Below are positions 1 through 10,558 of a DNA stretch of 64,000 nucleotides, piece after piece; the stretch's first letter is position 1; each line of letters starts with the position of its first letter. The stretch is from Citrobacter sedlakii NBRC 105722 (GTDB lineage Bacteria; Pseudomonadota; Gammaproteobacteria; Enterobacterales; Enterobacteriaceae), in contig NZ_BBNB01000001.1 in the NCBI RefSeq assembly GCF_000759835.1, positions 682,001-746,000 on the forward strand, written 5' to 3'. Both the position numbers and the translations under genes were made by a program. The notes under the pieces were generated by a model. That model did not search any database and was not told the DNA's origin. It was given only the letters and a program-made list of their open reading frames with translations.

Positions 1-274
1 GAAACGCTACGCGCGCTTTGCCAGAGCCTGCCATCTCTGTCCGGACAGCGCCAATGACACCGCCTGCATCAATGCGCTGGCGCAGCACATTGAGCAGTTA
101 AAAAAAGCGTGCGCGATCCCTTCTCTCGCCGATGCGCTGAAAGAAGAGAAACAGAACTGGGCCCGGCGGATCCCGGCAATGGTGCAGGCCGCGCTGGCAG
201 ACGTCACGCTGAAAACAAACCCGAAAGCAGCCGATGCCCGCGCCATTCAGGCACTGCTTGAGGAGATGCTATGA
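1..274 (+). CDS. pduQ: 1-propanol dehydrogenase PduQ, C-terminal end (5' truncated by window)
   Basis: An open frame runs in from the window edge (first full codon at base 2) and stops at TGA 272-274; its last residues read LLEEML. It lies directly upstream of pduS, where PduQ sits in known pdu operons, and about 90 C-terminal residues are visible. PduQ is an iron-dependent alcohol dehydrogenase that converts propionaldehyde to 1-propanol and regenerates NAD+ inside the propanediol microcompartment. The visible part keeps an alpha-helical, Cys/His-containing tail (ACHLCPDS near its start) of the kind found in this family. The stop overlaps the pduS start in an ATGA junction, which implies translational coupling. 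The identity rests on position and recalled sequence, since the catalytic domain lies outside the window. Confidence 0.85.
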   Translation, partial: KRYARFARACHLCPDSANDTACINALAQHIEQLKKACAIPSLADALKEEKQNWARRIPAMVQAALADVTLKTNPKAADARAIQALLEEML

Positions 275-1626
275 ACACCGCGCAGATGGCCGAGATGAAT
301 GAAGTGGATGCGCATACTGTTCGCGAACGCGTGCGCGCAGCGGGAATCGTTGGCGCAGGCGGCGCGGGCTTTCCAACGCACGTTAAGCTGCAGGCGCAGG
401 TAGAAATTTTCCTGGTGAACGCCGCGGAATGCGAACCGATGCTGAAAGTTGACCAGCAGTTAATAGCGCAGCAGGCGGCTCGTCTGGTGCGCGGGGTGCA
501 GTACGCGATGAAAGCGACGGGCGCGCGGGAAGGAATTATCGCCCTGAAAGAGAAGTACCAGCCTGCTATTGCGGCGCTACGCCCGCTTTTACCTCCGGCG
601 ATGCGTTTACACATATTGCCGGACGTTTATCCGGCAGGGGATGAGGTGCTGACCATCTGGATGGCGACGGGTCGACGCGTGCCTCCGGCGGCGCTGCCCG
701 TCAGCGTCGGGGTGGTGGTTAATAACGTTCAGACCGTGTTGAATATTGCCCGTGCGGTAGAACAGCAGTACCCGGTGACGCGCCGCACGCTCACCGTTAA
801 CGGCGCAGTGGCCCATCCGCAAACGCTGACCGTCCCCATCGGCATGTCGCTGCGCGACGTACTGGCGCTGGCGGGCGGCGCCACAATTGACGACCCGGGT
901 TTTATTAATGGCGGGCCGATGATGGGCGGCCTGCTGACCTCGCTGGACACGCCGGTAACCAAAACCACTGGCGGCCTGCTGGTTTTGCCGAAAACCCATC
1001 CGCTGATTCAGCGTCGTATGCAGGAAGAGCGCACCGTCTTGTCGGTAGCGAGAACCGTGTGCGAACAGTGTCGCTTATGCACCGATCTCTGTCCGAGACA
1101 CCTCATTGGTCATGAACTGTCTCCACATCTGCTGGTGCGCGCCGTGAATTTTCACCAGGCGGCGACGCCGCAGTTACTGCTCAGCGCCCTGACCTGCTCA
1201 GAATGTAACGTCTGCGAAAGCGTGGCCTGTCCGGTTGGCATTTCACCGATGCGCATTAACCGGATGCTCAAGCGCGAACTGCGCGCGCAAAACCAGCGGT
1301 ATGAAGGTCCGCTTAATCCGGCGGATGAAATGGCGAAGTATCGCCTGGTGCCGGTGAAACGCCTCATCGCCAAACTCGGGCTGACGCCCTGGTATCGGGA
1401 AGCGCCGCTACGTGAAGACGAACCGGTCACAGAAAAAACCACGCTTTTGCTGCGTCAGCATATCGGCGCCAGCGCGGTGCCTTGCGTGCAAAAAGGCGAA
1501 CGCGTAACGCGCGGCCAGTGCGTTGCCGATGTTCCGCAAGGCGCGCCAGGCGCCCGCATTCACGCCAGTATGGACGGTATTGTCTCTGAAATCACAGAGC
1601 AGGCCATCATCGTTGTAAGAGGTTAA
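271..1626 (+). CDS. pduS: PduS, RnfC-like flavin/iron-sulfur cobalamin reductase of the Pdu microcompartment
   Basis: 451 residues, the length of Salmonella PduS. PduS reduces cob(III)alamin so that adenosylcobalamin can be regenerated for diol dehydratase inside the microcompartment. The N-terminal third has the glycine-rich RnfC/Nqo1-type segment [12 protein letters not shown] (residues 29-40) that belongs to the flavin/NADH-binding fold. Two classical 4Fe-4S motifs follow: C264-x2-C267-x2-C270-x3-C274P and C309-x2-C312-x2-C315-x4-C320P. The C-terminus ends in a short RnfC-type domain. The start at ATG 271 overlaps the pduQ stop by four bases, and pduT begins three bases after the stop, so the genes are tightly coupled. 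PduT, the next gene, is its known shell partner. Confidence 0.97.
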   Translation: MNTAQMAEMNEVDAHTVRERVRAAGIVGAGGAGFPTHVKLQAQVEIFLVNAAECEPMLKVDQQLIAQQAARLVRGVQYAMKATGAREGIIALKEKYQPAIAALRPLLPPAMRLHILPDVYPAGDEVLTIWMATGRRVPPAALPVSVGVVVNNVQTVLNIARAVEQQYPVTRRTLTVNGAVAHPQTLTVPIGMSLRDVLALAGGATIDDPGFINGGPMMGGLLTSLDTPVTKTTGGLLVLPKTHPLIQRRMQEERTVLSVARTVCEQCRLCTDLCPRHLIGHELSPHLLVRAVNFHQAATPQLLLSALTCSECNVCESVACPVGISPMRINRMLKRELRAQNQRYEGPLNPADEMAKYRLVPVKRLIAKLGLTPWYREAPLREDEPVTEKTTLLLRQHIGASAVPCVQKGERVTRGQCVADVPQGAPGARIHASMDGIVSEITEQAIIVVRG

Positions 1627-1628
1627 CC

Positions 1629-2183
1629 ATGTCTCAGGCCATAGGTATTTTAGAACTCACCAGCATTGCCAAAGGAATGGAAACCGGCGACGCAATGCTG
1701 AAAAGCGCCAGCGTGGATCTGCTGGTCAGCAAAACGATTTGTCCCGGTAAATTTCTGCTGATGCTCGGTGGCGATGTTGGAGCGGTACAGCAGGCTATCG
1801 AAACCGGGACATCGCTCGCAGGCGAAATGCTGGTAGACAGCCTGGTGTTGCCAAACATTCATGCCAGCGTGCTGCCTGCCATTAGCGGCCTCAACAGCGT
1901 CGATCGTCGTCAGGCTGTCGGCATTGTCGAAACCTGGAGCGTCGCGGCCTGCATCAGCGCCGCCGACCGCGCGGTGAAAGCCTCAAACGTGACGCTGGTT
2001 CGCGTCCATATGGCGTTCGGCATCGGCGGTAAATGTTACATGGTGGTGGCGGGCGACGTTTCTGATGTGAACAACGCGGTGACGGTAGCCAGCGAAAGCG
2101 CGGGGGAAAAAGGACTGCTGGTTTACCGCTCGGTTATCCCGCGGCCGCATGAAGCCATGTGGCGTCAGATGGTGGAGGGATGA
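1629..2183 (+). CDS. pduT: Microcompartment shell protein PduT (tandem BMC, 4Fe-4S)
   Basis: 184 residues containing two BMC domains in tandem (about 4-85 and 96-180), which makes it a trimeric pseudohexamer of the shell. The segment SKTICPGKF places Cys38 at the position where each subunit of the known PduT trimer supplies one ligand to a central 4Fe-4S cluster in the pore. The expected role is electron passage or cluster delivery across the shell to PduS, encoded just upstream. The ATG lies three bases after the pduS stop. The stop codon TGA (2181-2183) overlaps the ATG of pduU by one base. Confidence 0.97.
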   Translation: MSQAIGILELTSIAKGMETGDAMLKSASVDLLVSKTICPGKFLLMLGGDVGAVQQAIETGTSLAGEMLVDSLVLPNIHASVLPAISGLNSVDRRQAVGIVETWSVAACISAADRAVKASNVTLVRVHMAFGIGGKCYMVVAGDVSDVNNAVTVASESAGEKGLLVYRSVIPRPHEAMWRQMVEG

Positions 2184-2533
2184 TGGAAAGACAGCCGACC
2201 ACAGAACGCATGATCCAGGAGTACGTGCCGGGTAAACAGGTCACGCTGGCGCATTTGATTGCAAACCCTGGCAAAGATCTGTTTAAAAAGCTGGGATTGC
2301 AGGATGGCGTTTCCGCCATCGGGATTCTCACGATAACACCCAGCGAAGCATCCATTATCGCCTGCGATATCGCCACCAAATCCGGGGCGGTGGAGATTGG
2401 TTTTCTTGACCGCTTTACCGGGGCAGTCGTGATAACCGGCGACGTTTCAGCGGTTGAATATGCGCTGAAACAGGTGACGCGCACCCTCGGCGAACTGATG
2501 CGCTTCACGGCCTGCCCGATCACCCGGACCTGA
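2183..2533 (+). CDS. pduU: Microcompartment shell protein PduU (permuted BMC)
   Basis: 116 residues beginning [10 protein letters not shown], with one circularly permuted BMC domain. PduU forms hexamers whose N-termini build a beta-barrel that caps the pore; PduV is its reported partner. I chose ATG 2183 because it gives the usual 116-residue protein, lies just after the GGAGG-like stretch (about 2173-2179), and overlaps the pduT stop as TGATG. An in-frame ATG at 2180 and an earlier one at 2159 would only add residues not present in the family. The gene belongs to the pdu operon between pduT and pduV. Confidence 0.96.
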   Translation: MERQPTTERMIQEYVPGKQVTLAHLIANPGKDLFKKLGLQDGVSAIGILTITPSEASIIACDIATKSGAVEIGFLDRFTGAVVITGDVSAVEYALKQVTRTLGELMRFTACPITRT

Positions 2534-2537
2534 CGTT

Positions 2538-4189
<1,652 letters not shown>

Positions 4190-4255
4190 GGCGCGCCGCG
4201 CACATTGCGGTAAATCATGGTAATAGCGCAATCGCCATGACACTATGCGCCGGGG

Positions 4256-5146
4256 ATGACAGAGCAGAAAGGTGAAAATGTGGCTGTTGCGCAATGCCCC
4301 GCTTCGTGCGGAGAACTCATTCAGGGCTGGATTATGGGCAGCGAGAAACTGGTCTCCTGCCCTGTTGACTGGTACAGCACCGTTGAAATCAGCGTCGGTT
4401 CGCCGCTGGCGGATGAGCGCCCTCTGTCACGGGCCATGGTGAATACCCTGCTTGCGCACTGGCAATACCCGGACGAACTCAGTCAGGACATTCGCATTGA
4501 TATTCATTCCACGATCCCCATCGCCAAGGGGATGGCAAGCAGTACAGCAGACATCGCCGCCACTGCCGTAGCGACTGCTCGCTATCTGGGGCGCGCACTG
4601 GACGAGACCACCCTTGCGCAGCTTTGCGTGTCGCTGGAGCCCACCGACAGTACCGTTTTTCACCAGTTAACCCTGTTTGATCATAACGATGCGTCAGTGC
4701 GCATCGGTTGTGAATGCCAACCGGAACTGGACCTCCTTGTACTGGAAAGCCCGCAGACGCTGCGCACGGCGGATTATCACCGTATCCCACGTCAGGCAGG
4801 GCTGGACGCTGGCGCGCCAGCGTTGAAAAGAGCCTGGGAGAAGGTTCAGCAAGCCTGCGCGGAGCAAAATCCATACCGGATGGGCGAAGCGGCAACGTTG
4901 AGCGCCATCGCCAGCCAGGCGCTGCTGCCGAAGCCCGACTTTGACGCGCTATTGTCGCTCATGGAAGAGTGTGATTTGTATGGCGTGAACGTCGCACACA
5001 GCGGCAGCGTAGTCGGGTTGATGCTCGACAGGCATAAACATGACGTCGAATACGTGAAGTGGCTGCTGAAGAAAAAGAGATTAGCTGAACACTGGCCGGA
5101 ACAGCATTTGCTACGGATGGTGCACGGTGGCGTGACATGTCAGTGA
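4256..5146 (+). CDS. pduX: L-threonine kinase PduX
   Basis: 296 residues of the GHMP kinase family. PduX phosphorylates L-threonine to O-phospho-L-threonine, the precursor of the aminopropanol linker of adenosylcobalamin, the cofactor of the diol dehydratase encoded earlier in this operon. The GHMP phosphate-binding loop PIAKGMASSTADIAATA (about residues 84-100) is intact, and the N-terminal CPASCGELIQGW is characteristic of PduX. The start is uncertain: ATG 4256 gives a protein close in length to Salmonella PduX (300), but the better-spaced ribosome site (AAGGTG) precedes an in-frame GTG at 4280, eight codons downstream. This is the last gene of the operon. Confidence 0.95.
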   Translation: MTEQKGENVAVAQCPASCGELIQGWIMGSEKLVSCPVDWYSTVEISVGSPLADERPLSRAMVNTLLAHWQYPDELSQDIRIDIHSTIPIAKGMASSTADIAATAVATARYLGRALDETTLAQLCVSLEPTDSTVFHQLTLFDHNDASVRIGCECQPELDLLVLESPQTLRTADYHRIPRQAGLDAGAPALKRAWEKVQQACAEQNPYRMGEAATLSAIASQALLPKPDFDALLSLMEECDLYGVNVAHSGSVVGLMLDRHKHDVEYVKWLLKKKRLAEHWPEQHLLRMVHGGVTCQ

Positions 5147-5166
5147 GGACCAGACGATCCTCACTG
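5141..5166 (+). terminator. Hairpin at the pduX 3' end, between convergent pduX and tmaR
   Basis: A 9-bp perfect stem CAGTGAGGA/TCCTCACTG with an 8-base loop starts inside the pduX stop region and fills the 30-base gap before the convergent tmaR end. There is no clear T-run on either side, so it may act as a 3'-end-stabilising hairpin or a weak bidirectional terminator. Confidence 0.5.
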
Positions 5167-5176
5167 CGTCAAGACG

Positions 5177-5512
5177 TTACTCTGCTTTCGCTTCGCCGTT
5201 TTTGAGTTCGCCCATCGCTTTCAGCTTTTTAGAAATATCGCGACGCTCTTTAGAGATTTCAGCATTTTTGATGATGTAGTCATCAACGCGATCTTCATAG
5301 TCGCTTTTCATGCTGGCGATGATGCCCTGAATGGCTTCAACGCTCATACCTGGCTTGATGTAGTCGCTCAGGTTGTCCAACAGCAGAACGCGTTTCTGGT
5401 TGTCACGGATCTTTTTCTCAACGTCCTGGATTTCACGTTGCAGTTTATTTTTGCGACGGAACAGACGGACAAATTCCAGCACGTCCTGGAAAGATGGCTT
5501 GGTAGTTTCCAT
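5177..5512 (-). CDS. tmaR: TmaR (YeeX), PTS system regulator
   Basis: 111 residues, highly charged and mostly helical/coiled-coil (Lys/Glu/Asp-rich from residue 18 to the end), beginning [20 protein letters not shown]. It matches the UPF0265/TmaR family, whose E. coli member clusters at the cell pole and holds enzyme I of the phosphotransferase system there. The gene stands alone on the minus strand and converges on pduX. Its upstream region is shared with the 3' end of yeeA. Confidence 0.95.
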   Translation of the reverse strand: METTKPSFQDVLEFVRLFRRKNKLQREIQDVEKKIRDNQKRVLLLDNLSDYIKPGMSVEAIQGIIASMKSDYEDRVDDYIIKNAEISKERRDISKKLKAMGELKNGEAKAE

Positions 5513-5672
5513 TTTTACACCCCTGATAATGTGAGATTCGGATTCGTTTAAACTATAGGGCTTACATTACTTTTCGTAGCCATAAATGACAATGGCGACG
5601 TCCTTGTTTTCATCATACCCTTATTCGTTGCTGAATCGAAGCAGCACCCGGTTCATTCTCCTCATCTGCTGA

Positions 5673-5827
5673 TTATTTGCGCAGCGCCCGGCAGATAAGA
5701 TGTGAAAGCAGCTCCAGCTGGCGTGCGGTTTCCAGACTCAACCACACATAACCGTGGATCGGCGTTTCCGCTACATTGCGCTCGTCATGCTGGCGGATAA
5801 GCGTCCGCAGTTCATTAACGGTATCAT
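5673..5827 (-). pseudogene. yeeA: Out-of-frame C-terminal remainder of yeeA (about 52 codons)
   Basis: Reading the minus strand one frame over from the yeeA stop, codons continue without interruption to TAA at 5673-5675. They give LNDTVNELRTLIRQHDE and end CRALRK, which is how I recall the last 52 residues of E. coli YeeA. Adding one A to the AAAA run at 5832-5835 (minus-strand sense) would restore a 352-residue protein, the E. coli length. This stretch is therefore coding sequence cut off by a one-base deletion or a sequencing error. Confidence 0.8.
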
Positions 5828-6730
5828 TCAGTTTTCCGTATTGGCAAGGATCGGCTGCGGGTTCCCTTCAAACAGCGCGTGGGTGATGGTCAGCAGCGCC
5901 TGCTGCGTCATCTGCTGAGTTTCCCGCAACGTGTGGGCGTTGAGCATCACAAAGTGGCTCGCGCGCGTTGCCCACAGGGCGTTGATTTGCAGCTCCAGCA
6001 TGCAGACCAGATTGCGATTCACGGTCTGAATGGCTTCGAAAATCGATTTCTGAATGCGCGTCTCTTTGCTGGCCGGCGTGATAAGCCCGCGCATTTTCAC
6101 CACATCGCTCAGTAGCTGTTGCAGGTGCTTCTCCAGCCTCGGACGTTCCAGCAGATTGGGCGACAGCGCCGCCTGATAAACCCGGTTGTATGCTGTCACG
6201 CAGTGCGCCAACTGGATACGCCAGTGAATGAAGGCCCGCTGCGGCCAGATGCCGGTAAACAACATCGCCAGAAGCGAGCCGAGAATGACATCGCCGCCGC
6301 GCCACAGCGCGGTCTCCATATCCCCGGCTGGCGCGCCAACCACCACGGCAAGCGTAATGCCGATCAACAGCGCCTGATACGGTTTTTTCCCCAGCGCCAG
6401 CCAGCCGCAGAGAAACATCGCCGCTGCGCACCATAACAGCATCAGCGGTAAGGAAAACAGCTCAAGACGCAGCGCCACCAGCCCGAGTACCGAACCAAGA
6501 ATCGTGCCGCCGATTCGCTCGAAGGCGCGGGGAACCACGTTTCCCCAAAAGGAGATCGGCCCCATGATCACCACCAGCGTGATCAAAGGCCAGGTGCCTT
6601 CCGGAATGTTAAACAACCGGACGAGGAGAAAGGTCAGGATAAAGGCCAGCGCAATACGGATGCCATGCACGACACGGTAATGGCGATACAGGCGGATTTC
6701 GAAGGGACTCAGCGACTTGTCGGCACGCAC
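5828..6730 (-). CDS. yeeA: FUSC-family inner-membrane protein YeeA, frameshifted near the 3' end
   Basis: The open frame gives 300 residues starting MRADKSLSPFEIRLYRHYR. Several hydrophobic segments fill the N-terminal half (about residues 25-160). A soluble helical C-terminal half follows, as in the aromatic-acid exporter-like FUSC family. E. coli YeeA has 352 residues; here the frame ends early at ...NTEN-TGA, while the missing 52 codons are present in another frame immediately downstream (5673-5827). Function is not known beyond membership of a putative transporter family. The truncation removes about 15 percent of the protein, so activity is uncertain if the shift is real. Confidence 0.85.
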   Translation of the reverse strand: MRADKSLSPFEIRLYRHYRVVHGIRIALAFILTFLLVRLFNIPEGTWPLITLVVIMGPISFWGNVVPRAFERIGGTILGSVLGLVALRLELFSLPLMLLWCAAAMFLCGWLALGKKPYQALLIGITLAVVVGAPAGDMETALWRGGDVILGSLLAMLFTGIWPQRAFIHWRIQLAHCVTAYNRVYQAALSPNLLERPRLEKHLQQLLSDVVKMRGLITPASKETRIQKSIFEAIQTVNRNLVCMLELQINALWATRASHFVMLNAHTLRETQQMTQQALLTITHALFEGNPQPILANTEN

Positions 6731-6857
6731 TCATGCACTCCGTCAGAAAAACAATAAACGGATTGTACCTGCTTTTACACTGAAAATTTCACCGTAGCGG
6801 ACAGGACATCTCGCTAAGCGTAGTCTCACTTAGCGCCAGTCCGCCAGGTTTTCGCAC

Positions 6858-7331
6858 TTATTTGACGGCAGGTTGTACGGCGATATACATCTCAATGTCC
6901 CAGTAGCCGTCTTTGCAGCCATCGTTAAGATAGACTTCAAAGCACGGTTTGCAGGCCATCTCATACGCTTTGTCCTGCAACAAACTATTGAAGAATTGAT
7001 ACCACGGCGTGGCGAAATCCGTGTCCGTTACGCGGGCAACCGCCGTAGCGTACTGCCCGCCCTCGATTTCGCTAAGCGTAACGCCTTCGCTGTTTTCCGG
7101 GATAACGAAATCGGCTGGGACGGACACCACCGTACTGCAGCGCAGTTTCTCTGCGGGAACGTCGTCCGGATTGTCAAAATACACGGCGATCCATTCATCC
7201 GTTACGATCTGTTTGCCGTCCACCCACATCATCAGTTGCTCAAAGCCCTGCTTCACCGTTTGTTCCCAGGGTCCCACCAGGTGGAAACCCGCTACGGTTC
7301 GCTTATCGACTTGTCTGATCTCGTAGTTCAT
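6858..7331 (-). CDS. sbmC: DNA gyrase inhibitor SbmC (GyrI)
   Basis: 157 residues of the GyrI-like small-molecule-binding fold (tandem SHS2 motifs), starting [20 protein letters not shown]. SbmC binds and inhibits DNA gyrase and protects cells against gyrase poisons such as microcin B17 and against alkylating agents. The protein is full length compared with E. coli SbmC. A perfect LexA operator lies 14-39 bases upstream of the start codon, so it should be SOS-induced as in E. coli. It is a monocistronic minus-strand gene between yeeA and dacD. Confidence 0.96.
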   Translation of the reverse strand: MNYEIRQVDKRTVAGFHLVGPWEQTVKQGFEQLMMWVDGKQIVTDEWIAVYFDNPDDVPAEKLRCSTVVSVPADFVIPENSEGVTLSEIEGGQYATAVARVTDTDFATPWYQFFNSLLQDKAYEMACKPCFEVYLNDGCKDGYWDIEMYIAVQPAVK

Positions 7332-7344
7332 GTTGCCTCCATTG

Positions 7345-7370
7345 TTACACTGTATTTATATACAGTGTAA
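7345..7370 (-). promoter_or_regulatory. LexA (SOS) operator of sbmC
   Basis: The core CTGTATTTATATACAG at 7350-7365 fits CTG-N10-CAG exactly. The symmetry extends beyond it: 7345-7355 and 7360-7370 are perfect 11-base inverted repeats around a 4-base centre. It sits immediately upstream of sbmC, a known LexA target in E. coli, within reach of its promoter. Confidence 0.93.
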
Positions 7371-7443
7371 CGAAGTCGAAATAACAGCCACAAGTTATTT
7401 GTGATTATTATGTGAGCAGAGGCGAACTCCTGCCAGTCTCCTG

Positions 7444-8616
7444 TCAGGCTTTATGGTGGAAGTAGTCGCTCAGTCGCGAGAACAGGCCGCCCTTGTCAAC
7501 CGCTTCCAGCGTCACCAAAGGCCAGTGGGCAATCAGCTTGTCGCGATCATACAGCTCGATTTCCCCGACCCGCTGATGGGCGGTGAGCGGCGCTTCAAGC
7601 TCTGCTTTATCCAACACATATTTCGCTTTGATGTGCGGAATTTCCGCTTTTGGTAAGGCCATCCAGAAATCCTGCTCGGTGCCCAGCGCAATCTTCTCTT
7701 TATCGCCATACCAGATCCGCTCAGCGCCTACCTGCTTACCGCTGCGCAGGATCTGCACCGTATCGAAATTCTGCTGTCCCCAATGCAGCAGTTTACGCGC
7801 CTGTTCCTCGCGCCCCTTCGGGCTTTCTGCCCCCATAATGACCGCAATAAGACGCCGCTTGCCATCCACCGCGGAAGCAATCAGGTTAAAGCCCGCGCCA
7901 GAAGTATGTCCGGTTTTCAGGCCGTCGACGTTCAGCGATTTATCCCACAGCAGACCGTTGCGGTTGTACTGGGTGATGCCGTTCCAGGTCAGGCTTCTCT
8001 CGCTGTACATGTGATAAAACTCAGGTTCGCCGTGAATGATTGCCCGTGAAAGCACGGCCAGATCGTACGCGGAGCTGTGCTGTCCCGGCGCATCCAGGCC
8101 GTGAACCGTCTCGAAATGGGTGTCCTGCAAATGCAGCTTCCTGACATAGCTGTTCATCATCGCCACGAACTGCGGCTGCCCACCGGCTACATAGTCCGCC
8201 AGCGCAACGCAGGCGTCATTACCGGAATCAACAATCAAACCACGGCTGAGATCGCGCACCGAGACGCGTTCACCTTGTTTGAGAAACATCAGCGAGGAGC
8301 CGACAAACACCGGGTTATCTTTGGCCCATGCGTCGCGCCCAACCGTAACCATGTCGTCAGGAGAAATGCGCTTGCTGTCGATGGCCCGGTCAACCACGTA
8401 GCCGGTCATCAGCTTGGTCAGACTCGCCGGGTTGCGCTGCTGATGTTCATTTCCGGCGGTAAGGATTTGCCCGGTGGTGTAGTCCATCAGCACCCATGAA
8501 GCGGCCTCTACCGCAGGTGGCTGCGGCGCGAAGTCGACAGTGCTTGACGCAAGCGCGGTAGAAAGGTGCGTAGCGAGTAACGAAGCGGCAATAAACAGAC
8601 GGCGTTTCAACAGCAT
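7444..8616 (-). CDS. dacD: D-alanyl-D-alanine carboxypeptidase DacD (PBP6b)
   Basis: 390 residues. An N-terminal signal peptide (about 1-23, hydrophobic after LLKRR) exports it to the periplasm. The three serine-penicillin-recognising motifs are intact: S65-L-T-K68, S131-G-N133 and K234-T-G236. It trims the terminal D-Ala from peptidoglycan pentapeptides. The C-terminus RLSDYFHHK can form the amphipathic helix that tethers the low-molecular-weight PBPs to the inner membrane. It is transcribed away from sbcB, with 237 bases between the two starts. Confidence 0.96.
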   Translation of the reverse strand: MLLKRRLFIAASLLATHLSTALASSTVDFAPQPPAVEAASWVLMDYTTGQILTAGNEHQQRNPASLTKLMTGYVVDRAIDSKRISPDDMVTVGRDAWAKDNPVFVGSSLMFLKQGERVSVRDLSRGLIVDSGNDACVALADYVAGGQPQFVAMMNSYVRKLHLQDTHFETVHGLDAPGQHSSAYDLAVLSRAIIHGEPEFYHMYSERSLTWNGITQYNRNGLLWDKSLNVDGLKTGHTSGAGFNLIASAVDGKRRLIAVIMGAESPKGREEQARKLLHWGQQNFDTVQILRSGKQVGAERIWYGDKEKIALGTEQDFWMALPKAEIPHIKAKYVLDKAELEAPLTAHQRVGEIELYDRDKLIAHWPLVTLEAVDKGGLFSRLSDYFHHKA

Positions 8617-8853
8617 ATCCTCAGGTGTGACAAAAGAGCCGTCCTTTTTACGGAAAATCTGATAAACGAACAGGGATTAATTGCAAGAAAATGTGACGTA
8701 AGACACGTTTTGCCACTCAGGCGGGGTCCGCATTTTACCTCCCGCCATTTTATTCGCCTCCTGACAACAGCTCTGGCTGATCGCTCCGCCGAATTTTGCT
8801 ACTCTGTTGCGTTCAGGCAGCGCGCAACTTTCAGCCACGGAATACATTTTTTT

Positions 8854-10278
8854 ATGAATGACGGTCAGCAGCAACCCACCTTTCTCTTTCACGACTACGA
8901 AACCTTCGGCACGCATCCGGCGCTCGACAGACCCGCGCAATTTGCCGCTCTTCGCACAGACAGCGAGTTTAACGTTATCGGCGAACCTGAGGTGTTTTAC
9001 TGCAAGCCTGCAGACGACTATCTGCCGCAGCCAGGGGCCGTGATGGTTACGGGTATTACGCCACAGGAAGCGCGGGAGAAAGGCGAAAACGAGGCGGCGT
9101 TTGCCGCCCGCATCCACGCGCTGTTCACCGTGCCAAAAACCTGCATTATTGGCTATAACAACGTGCGCTTCGACGACGAAGTAACGCGTAACGTCCTGTA
9201 CCGCAATTTCTACGATCCCTACGCCTGGAGCTGGCAGCATGATAATTCGCGCTGGGATTTGCTGGACGTGATGCGCGCCTGTTACGCCCTGCGCCCGGAA
9301 GGGATCGTCTGGCCGGAAAACGAGGAAGGGCTTCCCAGCTTTCGCCTGGAACACCTGACAAAAGCGAACGGGATTGAGCACAGCAACGCCCACGACGCCA
9401 TGGCGGACGTGTATGCGACGATAGCGATGGCGCAGTTAGTGAAGGCGCGGCAGCCGCGATTGTTTGACTACCTCTACACGCACCGCAGCAAGCACAAGCT
9501 GGCGGCGCTGATCGACGTGCCGCAGATGAAACCACTGGTGCATGTCTCCGGTATGTTTGGCGCCTGGCGCGGCAACACCAGTTGGGTCGCGCCGCTGGCA
9601 TGGCATCCCGAGAACCGCAACGCGGTGATTATGGTGGATCTGGCGGGGGATATTTCACCGCTCCTCGAACTCGACAGCGACGCCCTGCGCGAGCGGCTGT
9701 ACACCGCCAAAGCCGATCTCGGCGATAACGCCGCCGTGCCGGTGAAACTGGTGCACATCAATAAATGTCCGGTGCTGGCGCAGGCGAATACGCTGCGTCC
9801 GGAAGATGCCGACCGGTTAGGGATTAATCGTCAGCACAGCCTCGATAACCTGAAAGTGCTGCGCGACAACCCGCAGGTGCGTGACAAAGTGGTGGCTATT
9901 TTTGCCGAAGCGGAACCGTTCGCAGTTTCCGATAACGTCGATACCCAGTTGTACAATGGCTTCTTCAGCGATGCCGATCGCGCGGCCATGAAGATTGTGC
10001 TGGAAACGGACCCACAAAATTTACCTGCGCTGGACATCACCTTTGTCGACCCGCGTATTGAGAAGCTGCTGTTCAATTACCGCGCGCGCAATTTCCCCGG
10101 CACGCTGGATGAAGCGGAGCAGCAACGCTGGCTTGATCATCGTCGCCAGGTCTTTACGCCGGAATTTTTGCAATGCTATGCCGAAGAGTTACAGATGCTG
10201 TATCAGGAATATGCGAATGACAGTGAGAAGCAGGCGTTACTGAAGTCGTTGTGGCAGTACGCGCAAGAGATCGTCTGA
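8854..10278 (+). CDS. sbcB: Exodeoxyribonuclease I SbcB
   Basis: 474 residues, against 475 in E. coli. Exonuclease I degrades single-stranded DNA 3' to 5' and works in recombination, mismatch repair and removal of 3' overhangs. The N-terminal DEDD exonuclease domain shows FHDYETFG (catalytic Asp14 and Glu16) and the later HDAMADV motif with the catalytic His/Asp; the SH3-like and helical ExoI C-terminal domains follow. The frame is open upstream to 8710, but I place the start at ATG 8854 because MNDGQQQPTFLFHDYE matches the family N-terminus and the upstream residues are promoter-region sequence. Confidence 0.97.
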   Translation: MNDGQQQPTFLFHDYETFGTHPALDRPAQFAALRTDSEFNVIGEPEVFYCKPADDYLPQPGAVMVTGITPQEAREKGENEAAFAARIHALFTVPKTCIIGYNNVRFDDEVTRNVLYRNFYDPYAWSWQHDNSRWDLLDVMRACYALRPEGIVWPENEEGLPSFRLEHLTKANGIEHSNAHDAMADVYATIAMAQLVKARQPRLFDYLYTHRSKHKLAALIDVPQMKPLVHVSGMFGAWRGNTSWVAPLAWHPENRNAVIMVDLAGDISPLLELDSDALRERLYTAKADLGDNAAVPVKLVHINKCPVLAQANTLRPEDADRLGINRQHSLDNLKVLRDNPQVRDKVVAIFAEAEPFAVSDNVDTQLYNGFFSDADRAAMKIVLETDPQNLPALDITFVDPRIEKLLFNYRARNFPGTLDEAEQQRWLDHRRQVFTPEFLQCYAEELQMLYQEYANDSEKQALLKSLWQYAQEIV

Positions 10279-10282
10279 AGGT

Positions 10283-10308
10283 TTCCCTCTGCGCGAACGC
10301 AGAGGGAA
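10283..10308 (+). terminator. Hairpin between convergent sbcB and yeeD
   Basis: A perfect 11-bp stem TTCCCTCTGCG/CGCAGAGGGAA with a CGAA tetraloop fills the 37-base gap between the sbcB stop and the yeeD stop. There is no T-tract, but the very stable stem and its position fit a bidirectional 3'-end hairpin for the two convergent units. Confidence 0.65.
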
Positions 10309-10315
10309 GCATGGG

Positions 10316-10543
10316 TCACGCTTTCTGTACGGTGATGCTCCAGGCGGCATCGCCAACCTGTTGGTAATCGGTAATAGTATGCCCCTCTTCCGCCGCCCAC
10401 TGCGGGATGGCTTCGGTGGCTTGGGTGCAGTCAAACTCGATCACCAGTTCGTCGCCGCTCGCCATTTCCGCCAGCGCCGCTTTTGCTTCAATCAGGGGGA
10501 ACGGGCAAACCTGCGTTACCACGTCCAGTTTTTTAATCGCCAT
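10316..10543 (-). CDS. yeeD: TusA-like sulfurtransferase YeeD (TsuB)
   Basis: 75 residues of the SirA/TusA fold with the signature CPFPLIEAK, which places the sulfur-carrying Cys at residue 13. It is the second gene of a pair with tsuA and is thought to take sulfur from thiosulfate that TsuA imports. An additional in-frame ATG directly upstream (10546) would give 76 residues; I prefer the second ATG because the AAGGA ribosome site is then six bases away rather than three. The gap to tsuA is about 15 bases, which implies one transcript. Confidence 0.93.
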   Translation of the reverse strand: MAIKKLDVVTQVCPFPLIEAKAALAEMASGDELVIEFDCTQATEAIPQWAAEEGHTITDYQQVGDAAWSITVQKA

Positions 10544-10558
10544 CATTTATCCTTACGT

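Noticed and set aside
8710-8853. N-terminal extension of SbcB by 48 residues
   Set aside because: The extension runs through the dacD-sbcB promoter region, and MNDGQQQPTF at 8854 matches the known N-terminus.
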